This document shows, piece after piece, positions 11,507-24,735 of a stretch of 64,000 nucleotides of DNA; position 1 is the first letter of the stretch, and each line of letters begins with the position of its first letter. The DNA is from Dendrolimus kikuchii (taxonomy: Eukaryota > Arthropoda > Insecta > Lepidoptera > Lasiocampidae). The DNA is taken from assembly GCA_019925095.2 (NCBI GenBank), contig CM034401.1, positions 2,945,838 through 3,009,837 of the forward strand. Reading direction: 5' to 3'. The position numbers and the translations under genes were made by a program. The notes under the pieces were generated by a model. That model searched no databases and was not told the DNA's origin. It saw only the letters and a list, made by a program, of their open reading frames with translations.

Positions 11507-12834
11507 TTCTACACTTTGTACTTAACATAATTCTTGCGTAAGAATATTTTTTATCGTATTCTAAATACTATAATAACGGTCAATCAAATCAGTGCGAGTT
11601 AAATAAGCGCTTTATTTCATATTGGTGATGTTTATCAATTCTTATTGTGATTAAAAGAATACTTGTTAATGGAATGAGTGCGCTCTTCCAAATCATTTTG
11701 TCACTGTGTACCTAAAATGCATTATATATATAAACGAACTTCATAAGATATTTCTAGATCTATAAAATGAATGTTAAAATGTTATTTAATTCCCATGTTC
11801 TATCAAATTATGGAGCATAGCAAATATTTTTGAATAGTGATAATTGTGATTGTACTAAATGTGTTATTTGTTGGAGGGAAAGAATCTCTGTGTATTCGCT
11901 GTATAAAAATTAAACCTTGTATGTTGTTATATTCTAGTCTATAATATTACTTCTCTCAATAAGTATCATATACGTCTTCTTCATCACATCGTGTCAGAAT
12001 GATATGGCGATATTCTAAGATAACATAAATTAGTAAATTAGACAATCGGCATAGCAGCGTCAACAATGATTTGTTGCGTATAATTTAGCCAACAATCTCT
12101 CTATACGGTATGCTATTTTACGAGGTGTGTACTATGATAACCTTTAGCGAAAATTAGATACATTTTAGTTTTTCAAAAGGGATTTTAAAAACTTAACCCG
12201 TATTTCCAAAGACTTTCGGTAAATTGTTTCCTATGGTCAGAGATATACACAAATAGGCGGACGGTCAGTTCACCTCATGAAATATGGCAGACTTCAAAGA
12301 AATATTAATTTAGTGCTTTATAATTGACAAATTTACATGAATTTGTGTAGTGTATACTTTGATTTTTGTCGATTTTAAATAAATTTTTCCGATTTGAATA
12401 AGCATACTTGTTCTTAAAAAATCGTTTTAAATACTAAATATTTCAGTTATTGCTTTAACCCTCTACATTTTAAAGGGATTTCTAAAGACCTTGAAAATAA
12501 GGGCGGTTGGTCGCGTGTAATGTGAGACGCAGTCACGCATCGTATAAGTTTCTATTATATCACAGGTGTCAACATTTCACCCATCGCTCGTACCGATTAA
12601 CCTCGTCATGTGTTTTTAAAACCTCTGAACCTGAATTTTAATTACTGGATTTATGTCGTCGACGTAAATAATACTAAACTTGTTGCTACGGCGCTGAGTT
12701 TAGGGATAAGCAAACTGTTTCAAAATGAGATAAAAGGAGAATCGGACAATTTGGAAGGGTAGTGGGAAGAAAGAGCACGCACCTGATTAATGGGCATGAA
12801 ATGCAGCTGCTCCTCTTCTCCTCGGTACACTACA
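11507..12834. other. rdgB 3' UTR and downstream AT-rich DNA
   Basis: No coding segment is seen here. An ATTAAA lies near 11908 and an AATAAA at 12378-12383. Either could end the rdgB transcript, which would give a 3' UTR of roughly 0.4 or 0.9 kb. Beyond that the sequence is AT-rich and unassigned up to the LINE insertion. Confidence 0.4.
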
Positions 12835-12849
12835 CTCTTTACAAATGCA

Positions 12850-13561
12850 TACATATATACATAACTTCACGCCAGTTCCCTTGCGGGGTAGGCACGAGCA
12901 ACAGAGCGCCATTCAGGCTTATTCTTACACACCTCACTTGCTTCTTTGATAGTCATAACTCTTGTCATGCACGCTCGTCTGTTCTTAAGTTTCCTGACAT
13001 CACCTTCTGCTAGTATACGATCAATTTGATCGTGGAAGGTGTGTCGTGGCCTTCCACGACTTCTACATCCATCCACTTTTGCATTGTATATCTGTTTAGT
13101 CATTCTTTCATCATGCATTCTTTCCACATGCCCGAACCACCGGAGCATTCCTATCCTTACCTTCACCCCGACACTCTCTTTCAGACCAACTCTATTTCTT
13201 ACTACGGTATTACGAACGCGGTCCGCGAGCGTCACTCCGCAGATATTGCGCAGTGCTCGCATCTCGACCGCGTTTACTCTACTTTCATGCTCTCTCTTCC
13301 ATACCCAATGCTCGCTTCCATACGTGAGCGTAGGCACCAGCACCGCGTTCTGTATGGCAAGCTGGGCCTTCTGGCTGAGGTTCTTAGCGCCTAGAAGTTT
13401 ACCTAACGCTCCATTCACACTATTCCCCAAATTCACTCTTCTTTCTATATCAGCGGTATACCTTCCATCCCTGCTAAAAGCATATCCAAGATATACAAAC
13501 TCATTCACTTGCTCCAGCATAACATCATCGACCATTACCCTTGCATTCGTTCTGGTTTCTT
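12850..13561 (-). mobile_element. 5'-truncated RTE-type LINE with exact 15-bp target duplication
   Basis: On the minus strand a 222-codon open frame (13535-12867) begins VDDVMLEQVNEFVYLG and ends YPARELA. It is near-identical in kind to the copy at 33782. The TATG-type tail is at 12850-12865. CTCTTTACAAATGCA occurs at 12835-12849 and 13562-13576, so the insertion is clean and fairly young. Confidence 0.9.
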
Positions 13562-13576
13562 CTCTTTACAAATGCA

Positions 13577-16214
13577 CTTGTATGCTATAGGTTTAGCAGT
13601 ATTTTGTTTTTATTTATTTACAAAGCCGCGATTTACATGTAGCGGTATTAGTTGTGGTATTTATGAAATATAAACATTTGGGGAATATTGCGAGCGTAGT
13701 ATATTTTATATTAAAATAATTAAGTTTATATATTTGCCATGTGCGGGGCGATTTAATTTAATTTATTATGACATGAGATGAATGACTTATTTACGTGCGT
13801 GCGAAAAGGGGAACACGCCATCAAATTTAAAAGAAGAATTTAAAAAGTTTGTATAGCACGAAAGAAGGTTACTTGGCGTTACCAGAACTCTTTAATACTT
13901 TGACCTTTTTATAACCACGATGCATTTTTTAAATTTTGTATTTTATAGTAAATTATAATGATTAAACTTACACAGAAACATAGTATAAAATGCAATGATA
14001 TATTAATATAAATATAATATCACATACCTACATAGATATATTACAAGTAATGTGTACATAACAAATTCTCAATTCATACATACAAACACTGCATTATTTG
14101 AAATTGATTTTTTTTTATAACAAGCCAATTTTAAAATCCAAGACATTTGCGACGCGTTATACTTTTGGTTTATTAAAAAAACATTGATGGAAATATAGTG
14201 TTGTAAAAAGCAATGAAATATAAGTAAAATATAGTTCGCCTTTAATTCAATTATTAAAATTTCTAGTACTTTTATAAAAGTTGATATTTTAAGTTTTAAA
14301 TAAATATTACATAATTGTTCCATGTTGATCGGGTTTTTGCGAGATTGAAGCATTCAATTACACTGCACTCTATGACAAATATGGCACACCGCTAGGTGTT
14401 AAGGATGAAATATAAAAAATATACGTGTGCAATACATAGAGGTGTATGCTCGAAGACATGCCTGAGAGCATTGTAGCGGATCCGCTGCGATGCTCCGGTT
14501 TTAAAATTTTCTACTGTACCGAATTACGCAGCAACTTAAAAAAAAATAGTTTCACATCTTAATTTATAGTACTGTCATGCTAATTTGTGACATTAGTGTG
14601 TGTAGTGCTTTTAAAATCCCATAGAGATTTGTTTCACAAAAGATGATTAATATTATAAGATTTTTTACTTGGTTTTTTTAACCAAAGCAGGTGGAGGTTT
14701 GCTAATTGAGTAAATAGATAATTTGCTAAAATTAAGGGAATCGGGGCTTAATTTATTGTACTTCGATACTATATAAATTCTTAACGTACATTTCATAGAT
14801 TATCTATAGCGATAACGAATTGATATTATTTAATACAGTATTTTTCTTCTTCCTATTAGTTGTCTAGTTTATAGGATAGGTTTTTCAGGTATAGAATATT
14901 TTTATAATATTTCTTTATATTTGATGTGTTTTTTTTTTCATAGTTTATAAGCGTTATGGTGTGGGCTTATGGTTTATGGAAACATATTGTAGTTTTGTCT
15001 ATAGCAAATCATAATATGAAGTATTTATTATTAAAACTCATTTCAATTAATATAATAATTATGCCATCATTTGAGTTAGTATATTCCCACTTCCTATAAG
15101 ATTACCGTAACCGATATGAAGAATAGAACACAAAAAAACCTCTTTTTACTAACACTCACACTTTACAAACATTGATATTCCTACACCCAAACACACTTGT
15201 AACCATTATTACACACTCATACTCACACTCACACACACACATCTCTCTATTTTTATTTTATTTTATTATTATTCTTTTTTTTTCATTGTAGTGCTCATTG
15301 GTGGTGGTTATTATTGAAATAGTGCTTAATGGGAGGCGAGGGCCAGGAGTACCATCATACAGGGTTTACCTAGTTTGGGCTCCTGTCCTTCCCATTTAAT
15401 TAAGTTTATCAAATGTTTGTACTCTTTAAATTTTGTTTTTCTTTTTATGGGAAGTAAATAAATAAATTATTATTAAATTATTATTATAATGTAAATCAAA
15501 TAAATCTGCGTAAAAGAGTATCAAAGAATATGTATATAATTCGGAAAACAGCTAGTTATTTTGTATTTATATCTAAATCAAACGGGATAATATAATACGA
15601 ATATGATGATATAAAAATATAAAACAAGGATAATTGCATTATCTGCGTATATTTATGGTGTAATACTGTTAATTAGATTTCTTATATATTATAATAATCG
15701 AAGTATAATTTTTATTATGCATTATACATAATAATTGTTGTACGGAATGTTATCGGTTTATAAAACGATATTTTTTCCTGATTTGATATAATATTAATTA
15801 TATCTAATTTCCTTATCCACTATTTGGACCGATTATGGCTATCGCCAATTACTGCATAGTAATATTTTGAATACCTACTAGTATTTTAAAGTATAGTTCA
15901 GAAAAGTACTGCTGAACTATACCTTAAAAACTTTAAATTTATCTCAAGACTACTAATTATTGTCTTCATTTATCAATAATCACTCGAAATGTAAATGATT
16001 AATGTAATTCATAGGTAACATGGGTGTCAAAAAAACTATATGATAGATAATAATCCAGAACATTAATATCGAGTGGTGAAAAGCTATGTTTTGAGCGACA
16101 TTTTGTGGAGGATTTGTTTTTTTTTAAGACCAAAAGCTGTGATTACCGTCGCCTATGGAAGTTATTTAGACCTTCCTTAATGACACCATGTCGTAGCGCA
16201 GAGGGAAAAGCGCG
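13577..16214. other. AT-rich intergenic DNA
   Basis: Short (CA)n tract at about 15225-15240 and a (TTA)n region near 15470. A probable retroelement tail at about 15295-15480 (GGGAGGCGAGGGCCAGGAGT then A-rich). No gene seen. Confidence 0.3.
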
Positions 16215-16555
16215 GCCTTAGCCTTTTTTACAAGCTTTTATTTAACTTGCAATGTACCTATGTATGTATGTAAGTTCGGGTGGAATCTTGAAGTTAAATT
16301 TGACCAACTTCTCGGTTTCCGATTGAGCTGAAATTTTGCACGCATATGTATATCGCGTGACAATGCAATAATATGGTACCATGGAGCTGATCTGATGATG
16401 GAGTCGAAAGGTGGCCATAGGAACTCCTGTACTAAACAAGATAGACCCGTCGTGTTTGGGCTCGTTTTACTTGTCTTGGCTAGCACTCTGCTGCTACATG
16501 ATATCCATGATCTCAAAAGCTTGTATTTAAAAACCTTTTTAAAAAAGCTTATTTA
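16215..16555 (+). mobile_element. Interspersed repeat, family F
   Basis: Shares about 310 bp with the reverse complement of 29262-29580, including GGTACCATGGAGCTGATCTG and AGATAGACCCGTCGTGTTTG. Both edges have TTTTTACAAGCTT-like or AAAAAGCTTATTTAACTTG stretches. Class unknown. Confidence 0.6.
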
Positions 16556-17115
16556 ACTTGAATGTCTCAAACTTAAGGAAATATCAACTACCTGGTTTCC
16601 AATTCAAATCTATGGATGTTATTCTTTTTCAGTATATAATACTAAGTTTATTAGTTATGCGTTTTTTTCGCCGTTTGTTTTTTTTTTCCAAATGTCGCTT
16701 TAAACACATAGCCTTTCACCCCGGCGATATCAAACTTAAGCTGCCAATAAATCGTGTTAATTATAGTGCAAATTTCTTATCATGGCACAAAATACACTTT
16801 TTATGTAGCTAATATTTGTATTAAAAAAAATATATAGTGAAAATATAAATAATAATCGAAAACTATGTATTTAGTGTTCTAACAATCTTACAGATGAGAT
16901 GAAGTGAGATGCAAGATATATCTATTTTGAATACTGGTTCCATTATTATTTATCTCTTTCACTTACTAATGATGCTGTCGCACTTGCATGATTGTGACGA
17001 ATGAGTGCGACGGCATGTGCCCGGTCAAGGCTTGGGACCGGTTTAAAATTAACCGGTTTTAATCGACTGTGTCGTTTGGAGTGTAAACCTTAAAGAGAGT
17101 TTTCGCGACTGGTAT

Positions 17116-17280
17116 ACATAATAAAACTACGTTTTAACGGTTTTAAGCGCGGTAATTTACGGACACTTGACATCTTTGTCTTCCGTGATCACGGCTTCTG
17201 AAAAGTGGCCGAAATGTCGGAATAATAAAAATCAATTAAATTACCGCGCCTAGAACTGTTAAAACGTAGTTTTATTATGT
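17116..17280. mobile_element. Foldback element, 44-bp inverted ends
   Basis: The left arm ACATAATAAAACTACGTTTT and its inverse at 17261-17280 extend to about 44 bases with few mismatches (through GCGCGGTAATTTA). The loop holds CTTCCGTGATCACGG and CGAAATGTCGG. Confidence 0.65.
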
Positions 17281-18229
17281 TTCTTAAAGAGAGTGTTATA
17301 AACCTGAATTAACAGGTTTATTTATCGAGAAGAGGAATTATCATTCTATCTCTCTCGACACGTGTTTGTGTGCGTCTGAAAACTTGCTGTACCACATACG
17401 CTTTGAAGGTGTGCAGCAAAAACCGTTTTATTCACCAGAACCTATTGAATAAACCAATAAATACCAAAAACCGGTTGATTAAGCATAAAGTGAGAACAAA
17501 AACGAAAAAAAAGTTCTTATGTACTTAGGCTATAACCGGTTCATCTTTTTTACGGATTTCCAAGCCTTGTGCACGGTTATATGGTTTTAGCGGGAACCTT
17601 GTAATCAAAAGAATATCTTACTATATTGAACATCCCTACGGAAGCCAAAATTGCGTGGTAGGCTTTCCAAACGATAAACTCATGATAATTATAATGATGT
17701 ATCTTATAGAATATATAAGATTAACCCTACTTGTACAGGTTTAATTGAAAATATTTGGAATAAAAACCTCTTATTTGGAGACTCTTCTAAAATACACGTA
17801 TAATTTTTATAACTGACATATTTTCCGATGTACCTATTTGTATAATACTTTCCCTAGATCTATCTATATAACTATAAACAGGTGGAGGTTGTTATATATA
17901 ATAACCGATTAGATGTCACGTATATTGCTATATTAATCATTCTAAAATAGGCTAAGTAATTGTTACATTACCTATAAAACGTAGGCATAATAGTTGTCTC
18001 ATTACTCTATTATTCGATTTTAATATATGCATTGTAATATTATTTTTCTAGTCTATATTTTGATTTATATCTTATATAAAAGTAAATAAATTATTTATTA
18101 TGATGTCTACATTCCTAAAATAACAGATATTTTTAATATAGAAATAATTATTGTATTTTATCAATTATTATAATCATATTTTACTCAGCGTATATTGTGT
18201 CAATATTTGAAAATTGTATTCTTTAATTG

Positions 18230-18505
18230 GGAAGTTTTTGGCGGGAACTGAAAGGGGATGTTGCGCTGTGCAGTTTTATTATCTAAAAATGTGTAAAATT
18301 ACTCTAAAATGAACAATAGTTGTAGGATATTGATTGTTTTTGAGTAGTAATTATGTATTTTTGTGAGAAATGTGAACTGTATAGTCAAATGTGGCCTTTC
18401 GAGTTTTCACAAAAACTCCCTTGAATGGTGTGGATTGTATCTTACAATACAACTGCGCCTGGCTTAAAGGCCTAGTTGCCAAGCCTTGAACATTTAAAAA
18501 AAAAC
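18230..18505 (+). mobile_element. Poly(A)-tailed SINE, family E, full copy
   Basis: Runs from GGGAAGTTTTTGGCGGGAAC to GCCAAGCCTTGAACATTT and an A9 tail. TATTCTTTAATTG is duplicated exactly at 18217-18229 and 18506-18518. A retroposed, non-coding element. Confidence 0.85.
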
Positions 18506-18518
18506 TATTCTTTAATTG

Positions 18519-20541
18519 TCATATTTTCATAAATAGAATCGCAGCACACTTTTTGTTTACACCGCACTTCATTCTAGTGAACCTAACGAAATATGAAAAC
18601 TTCTTTTTTATATTTGTGTATCTATAATTAAAGTTCATAGTATTATATTCAAATAATCAATTGTTAAGTTAATTCTATTATTGTTAAATGATACAAATAA
18701 TAGAATTGATTCTTTAAAAGCAATAAAATATGGAGGCAATAGACTAATATTTGTCACTTGTTAATAATGACGGAGTGATTGTGTATATTTTTGTTACATA
18801 ATCTCGAATTTAAACTTGTCCGTCAATTGTTTTTTTTCTGTGCGTTTGTTTATAAGGGACTTTTCACCTCACGTGTTATAATATATATAAAATTAAAATC
18901 TGAATTAGCTACGTTGGAATTTCGAAAGTTTTTTCGTAATTTATTTTTACACAACGATGCTAAACAACGGAACAATTAAAGCTCTTGTTGATCTGATTAG
19001 GTGAAAAGTCATTTTTAAAACGATTCACAGTGTGTATAAATTAAATTAGTGAATGATATTTTTTTTTAATCGGACGTGGTAGTGTAGGGGTCACCCTTAT
19101 TTTCAAATTTTGGACAAATATTCAAGGCATTAAAATAAGTATTAGGTATTTATTATTTTCTGAGATTACAATCTTTTACATGAAAACAAATTATAAGTTC
19201 CAAAGGCGTTCGCGCACTGTTCATCCGTTTGAACTGAAACTGTGGGTACTGTTGTTAACACTTGCGTGAAGGTTTCTAACATAGCATATTCATATCGGTT
19301 ATTTAGACGTCCCACGTCGGGCCGAGAAGGTCCACGCCGGGTGCTTCCCGCCTGCCAGAGTGCGAAGCGCGTGGAGTTGGTCGAGCTTCCATTTTCCCGT
19401 AGCCCTGGCATAAGGTGAAGGAAGAAACACTTACGAGTTTTAGTGAGCATCCTTAACTCGGATGTCAATAGTACTTCGGGGGTACTGGTTCCACCTCAAC
19501 ATGGCGAATTTTACACGTCCCCGCCGCATTTACTCCCGAGGCGATTAGGGGTTGTATCGCTTAAAACGAGAAACTTCAGAAAAGGTATTGCAATGTAGTC
19601 CAGCAATACTTAATTATAATATAAGGGACACTGCACCATTGTTGGCAACCTATTATTTTATTCAAAACGTTAAGATATCTTGGGCCGATTTTTCAATCAC
19701 CCGATAAGAGTTGTTCATAAAATAAAATACAAAATGGGAAAAATAAAAATGTCAATTACCCCAGTAAAACACTTGGAATTGTTCCATTTTTGAATCCAGT
19801 CAGATTATAATTTATTTCACTGATAACTTCTAGTTGATGATTGAAAAATCGGCCCTTAATGGTTTTTTTTAATCTGTAGCCATACAATGATAACAATATT
19901 ATTATCGATTGAATGGCTACAAAATAAAATATATTAACATTCTTAAGATCCCGAATAAATTGACAGGGCGTCAACAATGGTATACTTTGCCTTATATATC
20001 TAAAAATTACAATTATAATATAGGTAAAACTTAATAACCGAATCGACCAAAATAAAATTATAATATAAAAGTTTTCCTTAACCATCTTTTGGCTTATCAT
20101 TATATATATAAAAAGTACTTTGACTCAGGGCTTGAAAATGTTATCAATTACATTTAAAAATATAGGTAATTACCGGTATTTTCGAAAAAGATACTGCCAT
20201 ACCGGTATATTTTTTACCGTAACCTGGTAACTTTTATCATTTTAACGTTAAAAATTGTATGTATAACGTTGCCATTTTAAAAAATTGGCTTTTTTGTTGC
20301 ATACAATGACTGCATGATACCGTAACAATCAACATACACAACTCTAAATATTACGCGCGCTTTTTGCACAGTGCTGTTTGACAATAATTGCGACTGAAAG
20401 AGAGCGACGATGGTAACAAAACATAGTTATAACGGTAAAATTACCGATAAAAATAGTATCAACGTTATATTTTTTACCGGTAAAATGGTTAGAAATTATT
20501 AAGTTTTCTAACGATTTTTTTTTTATCGTCCTCTTTTTTAT
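18519..20541. other. Unassigned DNA with one GC-rich island
   Basis: 19195-19560 is markedly GC-richer than its surroundings and, read on the minus strand, ends in AATAAATACC. It may be the 3' UTR of a retroelement. The rest shows nothing recognisable. Confidence 0.3.
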
Positions 20542-20843
20542 TGCAGGAGATCAGCAGACAGGCAGACGGCCCACTTGATGCAAAGCGGTTACCATCGCCT
20601 ATGGACATTTGCAACACCAAAGTTGCTACAAATGCGCTGCTGCTCTCTTAAGGGAGACTGGAACCTCGTCACTAATGCCGGAATACAACTCAAGGTTGTT
20701 ACGGCGACATACCTTAGACCAGGGGTGGTAGCCACCCAGTCGGGCAAATGCCCTACCACCTGGCTGTGGGTTGTTAAGTCGCCTCTTACGACAGGCCGCC
20801 CGGCCGCAGGAAATTGTATTCTTTCTCCGTTCCTGCACGGATA
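20542..20843 (+). mobile_element. Interspersed repeat, family D
   Basis: About 300 bp starting GCAGGAGATCAGCAGACAGG, with GGTTACCATCGCCTATGGAC, ending near GAAATTGTATTCTTTCTCC. Other copies: 40455-40705, 47415-47725, 55865-56145 (old) and a reverse fragment at 24610-24735. Non-coding; class unknown. Confidence 0.7.
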
Positions 20844-21449
20844 AAATCTGAAATTAGCACAAATGATACCACATTATCAAGCCCTGCTTTGAGTAGTACA
20901 TACTAGTTGGAACGGAAAGTCACGCCCGGAAACCAGTTGATTATGCAAGCACCCTTACGGCGACGCCTTGTAATATCGTGCGAGTGATGTAGATAATTGG
21001 ATCAAATGCAACGCGTGACCAGCAGTCGTGCGGCTTCGTAAGGTCAAGCTGCTCTTTAGATTTGCTAATATTAGCGCATCGGCTTATAACAGAAGCCCTG
21101 AACATTCGAATGAGATGAATTGTAAGATAACAGTAATATTTATAATATGTTAAAATGACGTATAACGCACGCGGACGAATATAGCCGAAGTAGGTGTAAT
21201 AAACAAGAAACAGATATCGGGAAGATTGAGCATATGCCTAGCACGCATATTAATGCGTAAAAATATCGTCGAAGGTATTATATGCAAAAGTTCAAGAATA
21301 AAAACCCATGAATGGTCTTTAGTTATTTAAATATAGCTACCTCATTCTTCCAGCAACGATGAACCGTTATCATTCAAACGGAATTCTCATAATAAGTACG
21401 TTTTAATTTTGTTGTTAAACTGTTATTATTATCAAGTAATAGTTTAAAA

Positions 21450-21745
21450 CACTGCCTTTCAATCTTTGTGTATACGCGACCCCTTTTGCAGGTTGCAAAA
21501 TTCTGGCGACCCCTTGGGATCAGACCGGCAAAACGTTAGTTATTTAAAAGACTAAGTTTATGATTTTCTCTATTGTGTTACCTATATTCATTATTAGGAC
21601 CTATGCACTACAAAAAGCTGCTGCGCTTCGAAAGTACCTAAGTATGATTTATAAACTTAAATTGCCTTTTCCTTTTTACCGAGACCCCCCGAGTAAGGCT
21701 CTGCGACCCCCCTAGGGGTCGCGACCTACAGATTGAAAAACACTG
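21450..21745. mobile_element. Non-autonomous hAT element with 8-bp TSD
   Basis: The ends CACTGCCTTTCAATCTTTGT and, inverted, CAGTGTTTTTCAATCTGTAG are imperfect terminal repeats of the GGGGTCGCGACC hAT type. GTTTAAAA is duplicated exactly at 21442-21449 and 21746-21753. It is 296 bp, non-coding. Confidence 0.85.
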
Positions 21746-21753
21746 GTTTAAAA

Positions 21754-23405
21754 TAAAAGACTTGTGATGGCTGCAATGCCATTTATGCATTGATTTTGCC
21801 AATGTCGAGTACATAGAAAAGCCAGGTGATATAAAAAGGAATTTTGGCCGGTAAATTGAAAAGAAAATTCTACCAATCTAATACACTACAATAAACATAA
21901 TATTTACAACAAACCATAAGAGCAAAGGACAAAACTAAATAATAACTAACTTTAAACCAATCTAAGTATTTATTTAAACAATTCAAATGTCAAATTCCAT
22001 GTATCTTCACAACTTCCATTAGTGTTTTTATTTTTATAACTGCCCTATCTTTTAATAAATTGTATTTAATGGTTCTTTACTTTATAATAAATGCGTCGTA
22101 GCTAAGCTCATAAGTGCCTTGGTGCGAGATTTAAATGTACGCCCTAAAACTTATTTGCAGCAAGACGATATTCACACAAAGCGAGTGAACAAGTTTGCGC
22201 GCCTTAAGGCCCGTGTTCCACTAAAACGGAGAGGAGAGTCGTGCGGAGACGAGCTTGTATATACTGATCAAAGTGTGTCTACCAAATTCGAAGGGGTGAT
22301 GTGAGGTTATTATAGACCTGGCCACTGTGCGCAGCTCGTCGCACATATAATGTTTATTGTCTACGTTGACGGTGGGGCGATACTCTGGTCGTTGTAATTA
22401 TATAAATTAAACACTGTTAGCGGTAGAGGGTGCGGTATAGATATATGGTACATTTATTTATTATTTGAGATATAAAATAAACTGTGGGTGGTTATAAAAA
22501 AAAATAACCATGAACCAAGCCTTAGCAAAAAGTTCAGATCTGTTCATAATATATAAATGTGCCGTATAACTATACCCCACCCGCGGTAGAAACCTATAAT
22601 TAATCACTTTAAAAATCAATTAAACCGGTAACCGGTTTAATTAATGGTAAGGCGAGTGAATGTATAGAAAGATATAAGAACCGGCCAATGTTACAACAAC
22701 AATATAGACATTATAAGTACATTTAATTGGGATATGCACTTGCACAAATATAATGCAAGAGTTTATTCCAGAAAATGGAGTTTGTTACCTAATGTTGCCA
22801 CATGTAAAAAATATAAATATTTAACTTATGGCCCCTCTCTATATCCTGACGACTGTTATTTGCATATCGGTTAAAATTTCAAATAAGCTCCCCGTACAAA
22901 AAATATCAAAATTCAACCGATGGTAAGATATAGGACCGGCCACTAATTAAGTAATGCGGCACATTTATTGTTGTCTTATAATCATAGCCATTTATGAAGC
23001 ATACCTTCTCCTCTGTTCTTTGATGGAAACCGGGTCTAAGATTGGCGTCTCAAGGCTTGGTCCTAGCTAGGACGCTGAAAAATTTGTATTTAATAATGTA
23101 CCAATACTTGTAAAGTTGTTGTATGGTTCAATATTTTACGATATAAAATTTCGTTGTACTATTAAATATAATGTATTTATAATAATATAATTGAAGTCCT
23201 TCAAGTGCTGTGCTAGCTTCTATTTAATTTATATTCCTGTAATGTATTGTACCTTGTGTGGGTAAATTAAATTATTGTTGTTGGCATTACTCTTTTATTT
23301 CAAACCGTTCAATTTATAGTCACAAAACATTAGACGCGAGTATTCCTAATGAAATAAAAATTACATTTTGATTGATATTATTAACCTTGACATAGATTTT
23401 GTATT
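21754..23405. other. Unassigned DNA with a family H fragment
   Basis: Family H-like sequence at 22833-22945, and GATATAAGAACCGGCC near 22671. The 62-codon frame at 22119 has no support as a gene. Confidence 0.3.
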
Positions 23406-23703
23406 ATGCTTGACGTAGCTAATGTTATTAAACATCAACCAAGTGTGTGGAGTCTACGCAGAGTAAAGGGTTCTGTGAGTGATGAAATCCACTGCTTTTG
23501 TCATTTAACAAGGCAATCATGGGGGCCTGGAGCTCATCACCTCTATCAAGACTTCTCAACGTGTCTAATTGAGATCTCGCGTGGCCAAAAGGCTGGCATG
23601 CACCTAGGGCAATGCATCAGGGTTGCCATCCGACGTGGAAACGCTGCCAGCGTTTTGGGCACGCTCCCCGCCGACAGCGGCCTGGAGTCTATTTTTTACT
23701 TAT
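23406..23703 (+). pseudogene. Probable retroelement ORF end
   Basis: A 99-codon frame begins MLDVANVIKHQPSVWSL and ends RRGNAASVLGTLP, then SIFYL. It is GC-rich relative to its flanks and has no splice context. The RGNAASVLGT ending looks like retroelement-derived tails I have met in insect genomes, but I cannot name the family. Confidence 0.4.
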
Positions 23704-23822
23704 AGATTGTTATTTTGCAAATATAGTTATATTTATAATATAGTTTAATCCTGAAATTTATTAGTTAATCAAAAATCATTTCATGTCACAAAGACTACTT
23801 CTATTGTAAATACATTAAGTCG

Positions 23823-24039
23823 GTAGACAAATATACACGTTGTATATTCTTAAATTAAGCAAGTTATGCTTGTGTTATGTGTAATATACAACGGAGTACT
23901 CTGGGGCCGATCCTAGACCATAGTAAATAACGAAGAAAATTCGTTTCTGAAATTTATCATACCAGGAATCGAACCCGGAACCTTTGCTTTGCATTGATTT
24001 AAGCCAGCAAAGGCTTAGCCAGCTCAACCAGAAGCCGTC
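23823..24039 (-). mobile_element. tRNA-like SINE, family B
   Basis: Carries GGTTCGATTCC on the minus strand and the AAATTTCAGAAACGAATTTT body. The head is slightly decayed. Confidence 0.7.
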
Positions 24040-24609
24040 GATTGTGATGACGTGGTAGAGCAATGCTGGAATCGTGATCTCGATAATCAAGATAGGAGGA
24101 TATAAGGCCCACACTGCACATGCACTTCCTCACAACGCCAGCATGTAACAGATACACTCTACATTAGTATAAGTTTAGTATTAAATTTAGAATAAATTAA
24201 TATAATAAGTTATTAAGATACATACACCTCAACACAAAAATCAATAAATTAATGTCACACACAAGAACCAAAATAACTAATAAGCGTGTTAAATTCAAAA
24301 AATTTAATATAGAAATTAAGTTGTAAAAAAGGGTACGGGACTCGAGTCCGTAGAGTTGTTCATAATATAAAAAAAAACAAGATAGGAGTAGCTATAAAGC
24401 TCCTAGAGCTGGCTCGATGGGCGTGATACCACATTCTCACAGAATATCGGCGTGAAATGATTAGGATCAAGCTAATCGTGTTTAGTACGATGATTGAATT
24501 TTGATGACCCACTTCCTCTATCCTATCCCATTCTTTTTATCTAATTACTCTATGCCATCCTAAAGGCTGACATCGCGTTGGCAACGCCCCATATTGCGTT
24601 TTTTTAAAA

Positions 24610-24735
24610 AGGGTGTCATAAAATTTATTCGAGGCCGGCAGCGTGTTAGTTACACCTCGCGTGTTGCAAACGTCCATAGGCGACGGTAACCGTTTTCCAT
24701 CAGGTGGGCTGTCTGCTGTCTGCTGTACTCCAGCT
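24610..24735 (-). mobile_element. Family D fragment
   Basis: Reverse copy of the 5' part: on the minus strand it runs from near the GCAGACAGCCCACCTGATGG motif through GGTTACCGTCGCCTATGGAC. Confidence 0.55.

Noticed and set aside
19300..19560. Possible rRNA fragment
   Set aside because: The GC-rich blocks do not match any conserved rRNA stretch I can recall, and they end in an AATAAA-type tail; left as unassigned.
19756..20100. 114-codon hydrophobic frame on the minus strand
   Set aside because: Low-complexity AT-rich sequence; no domain, splice context or relative seen.
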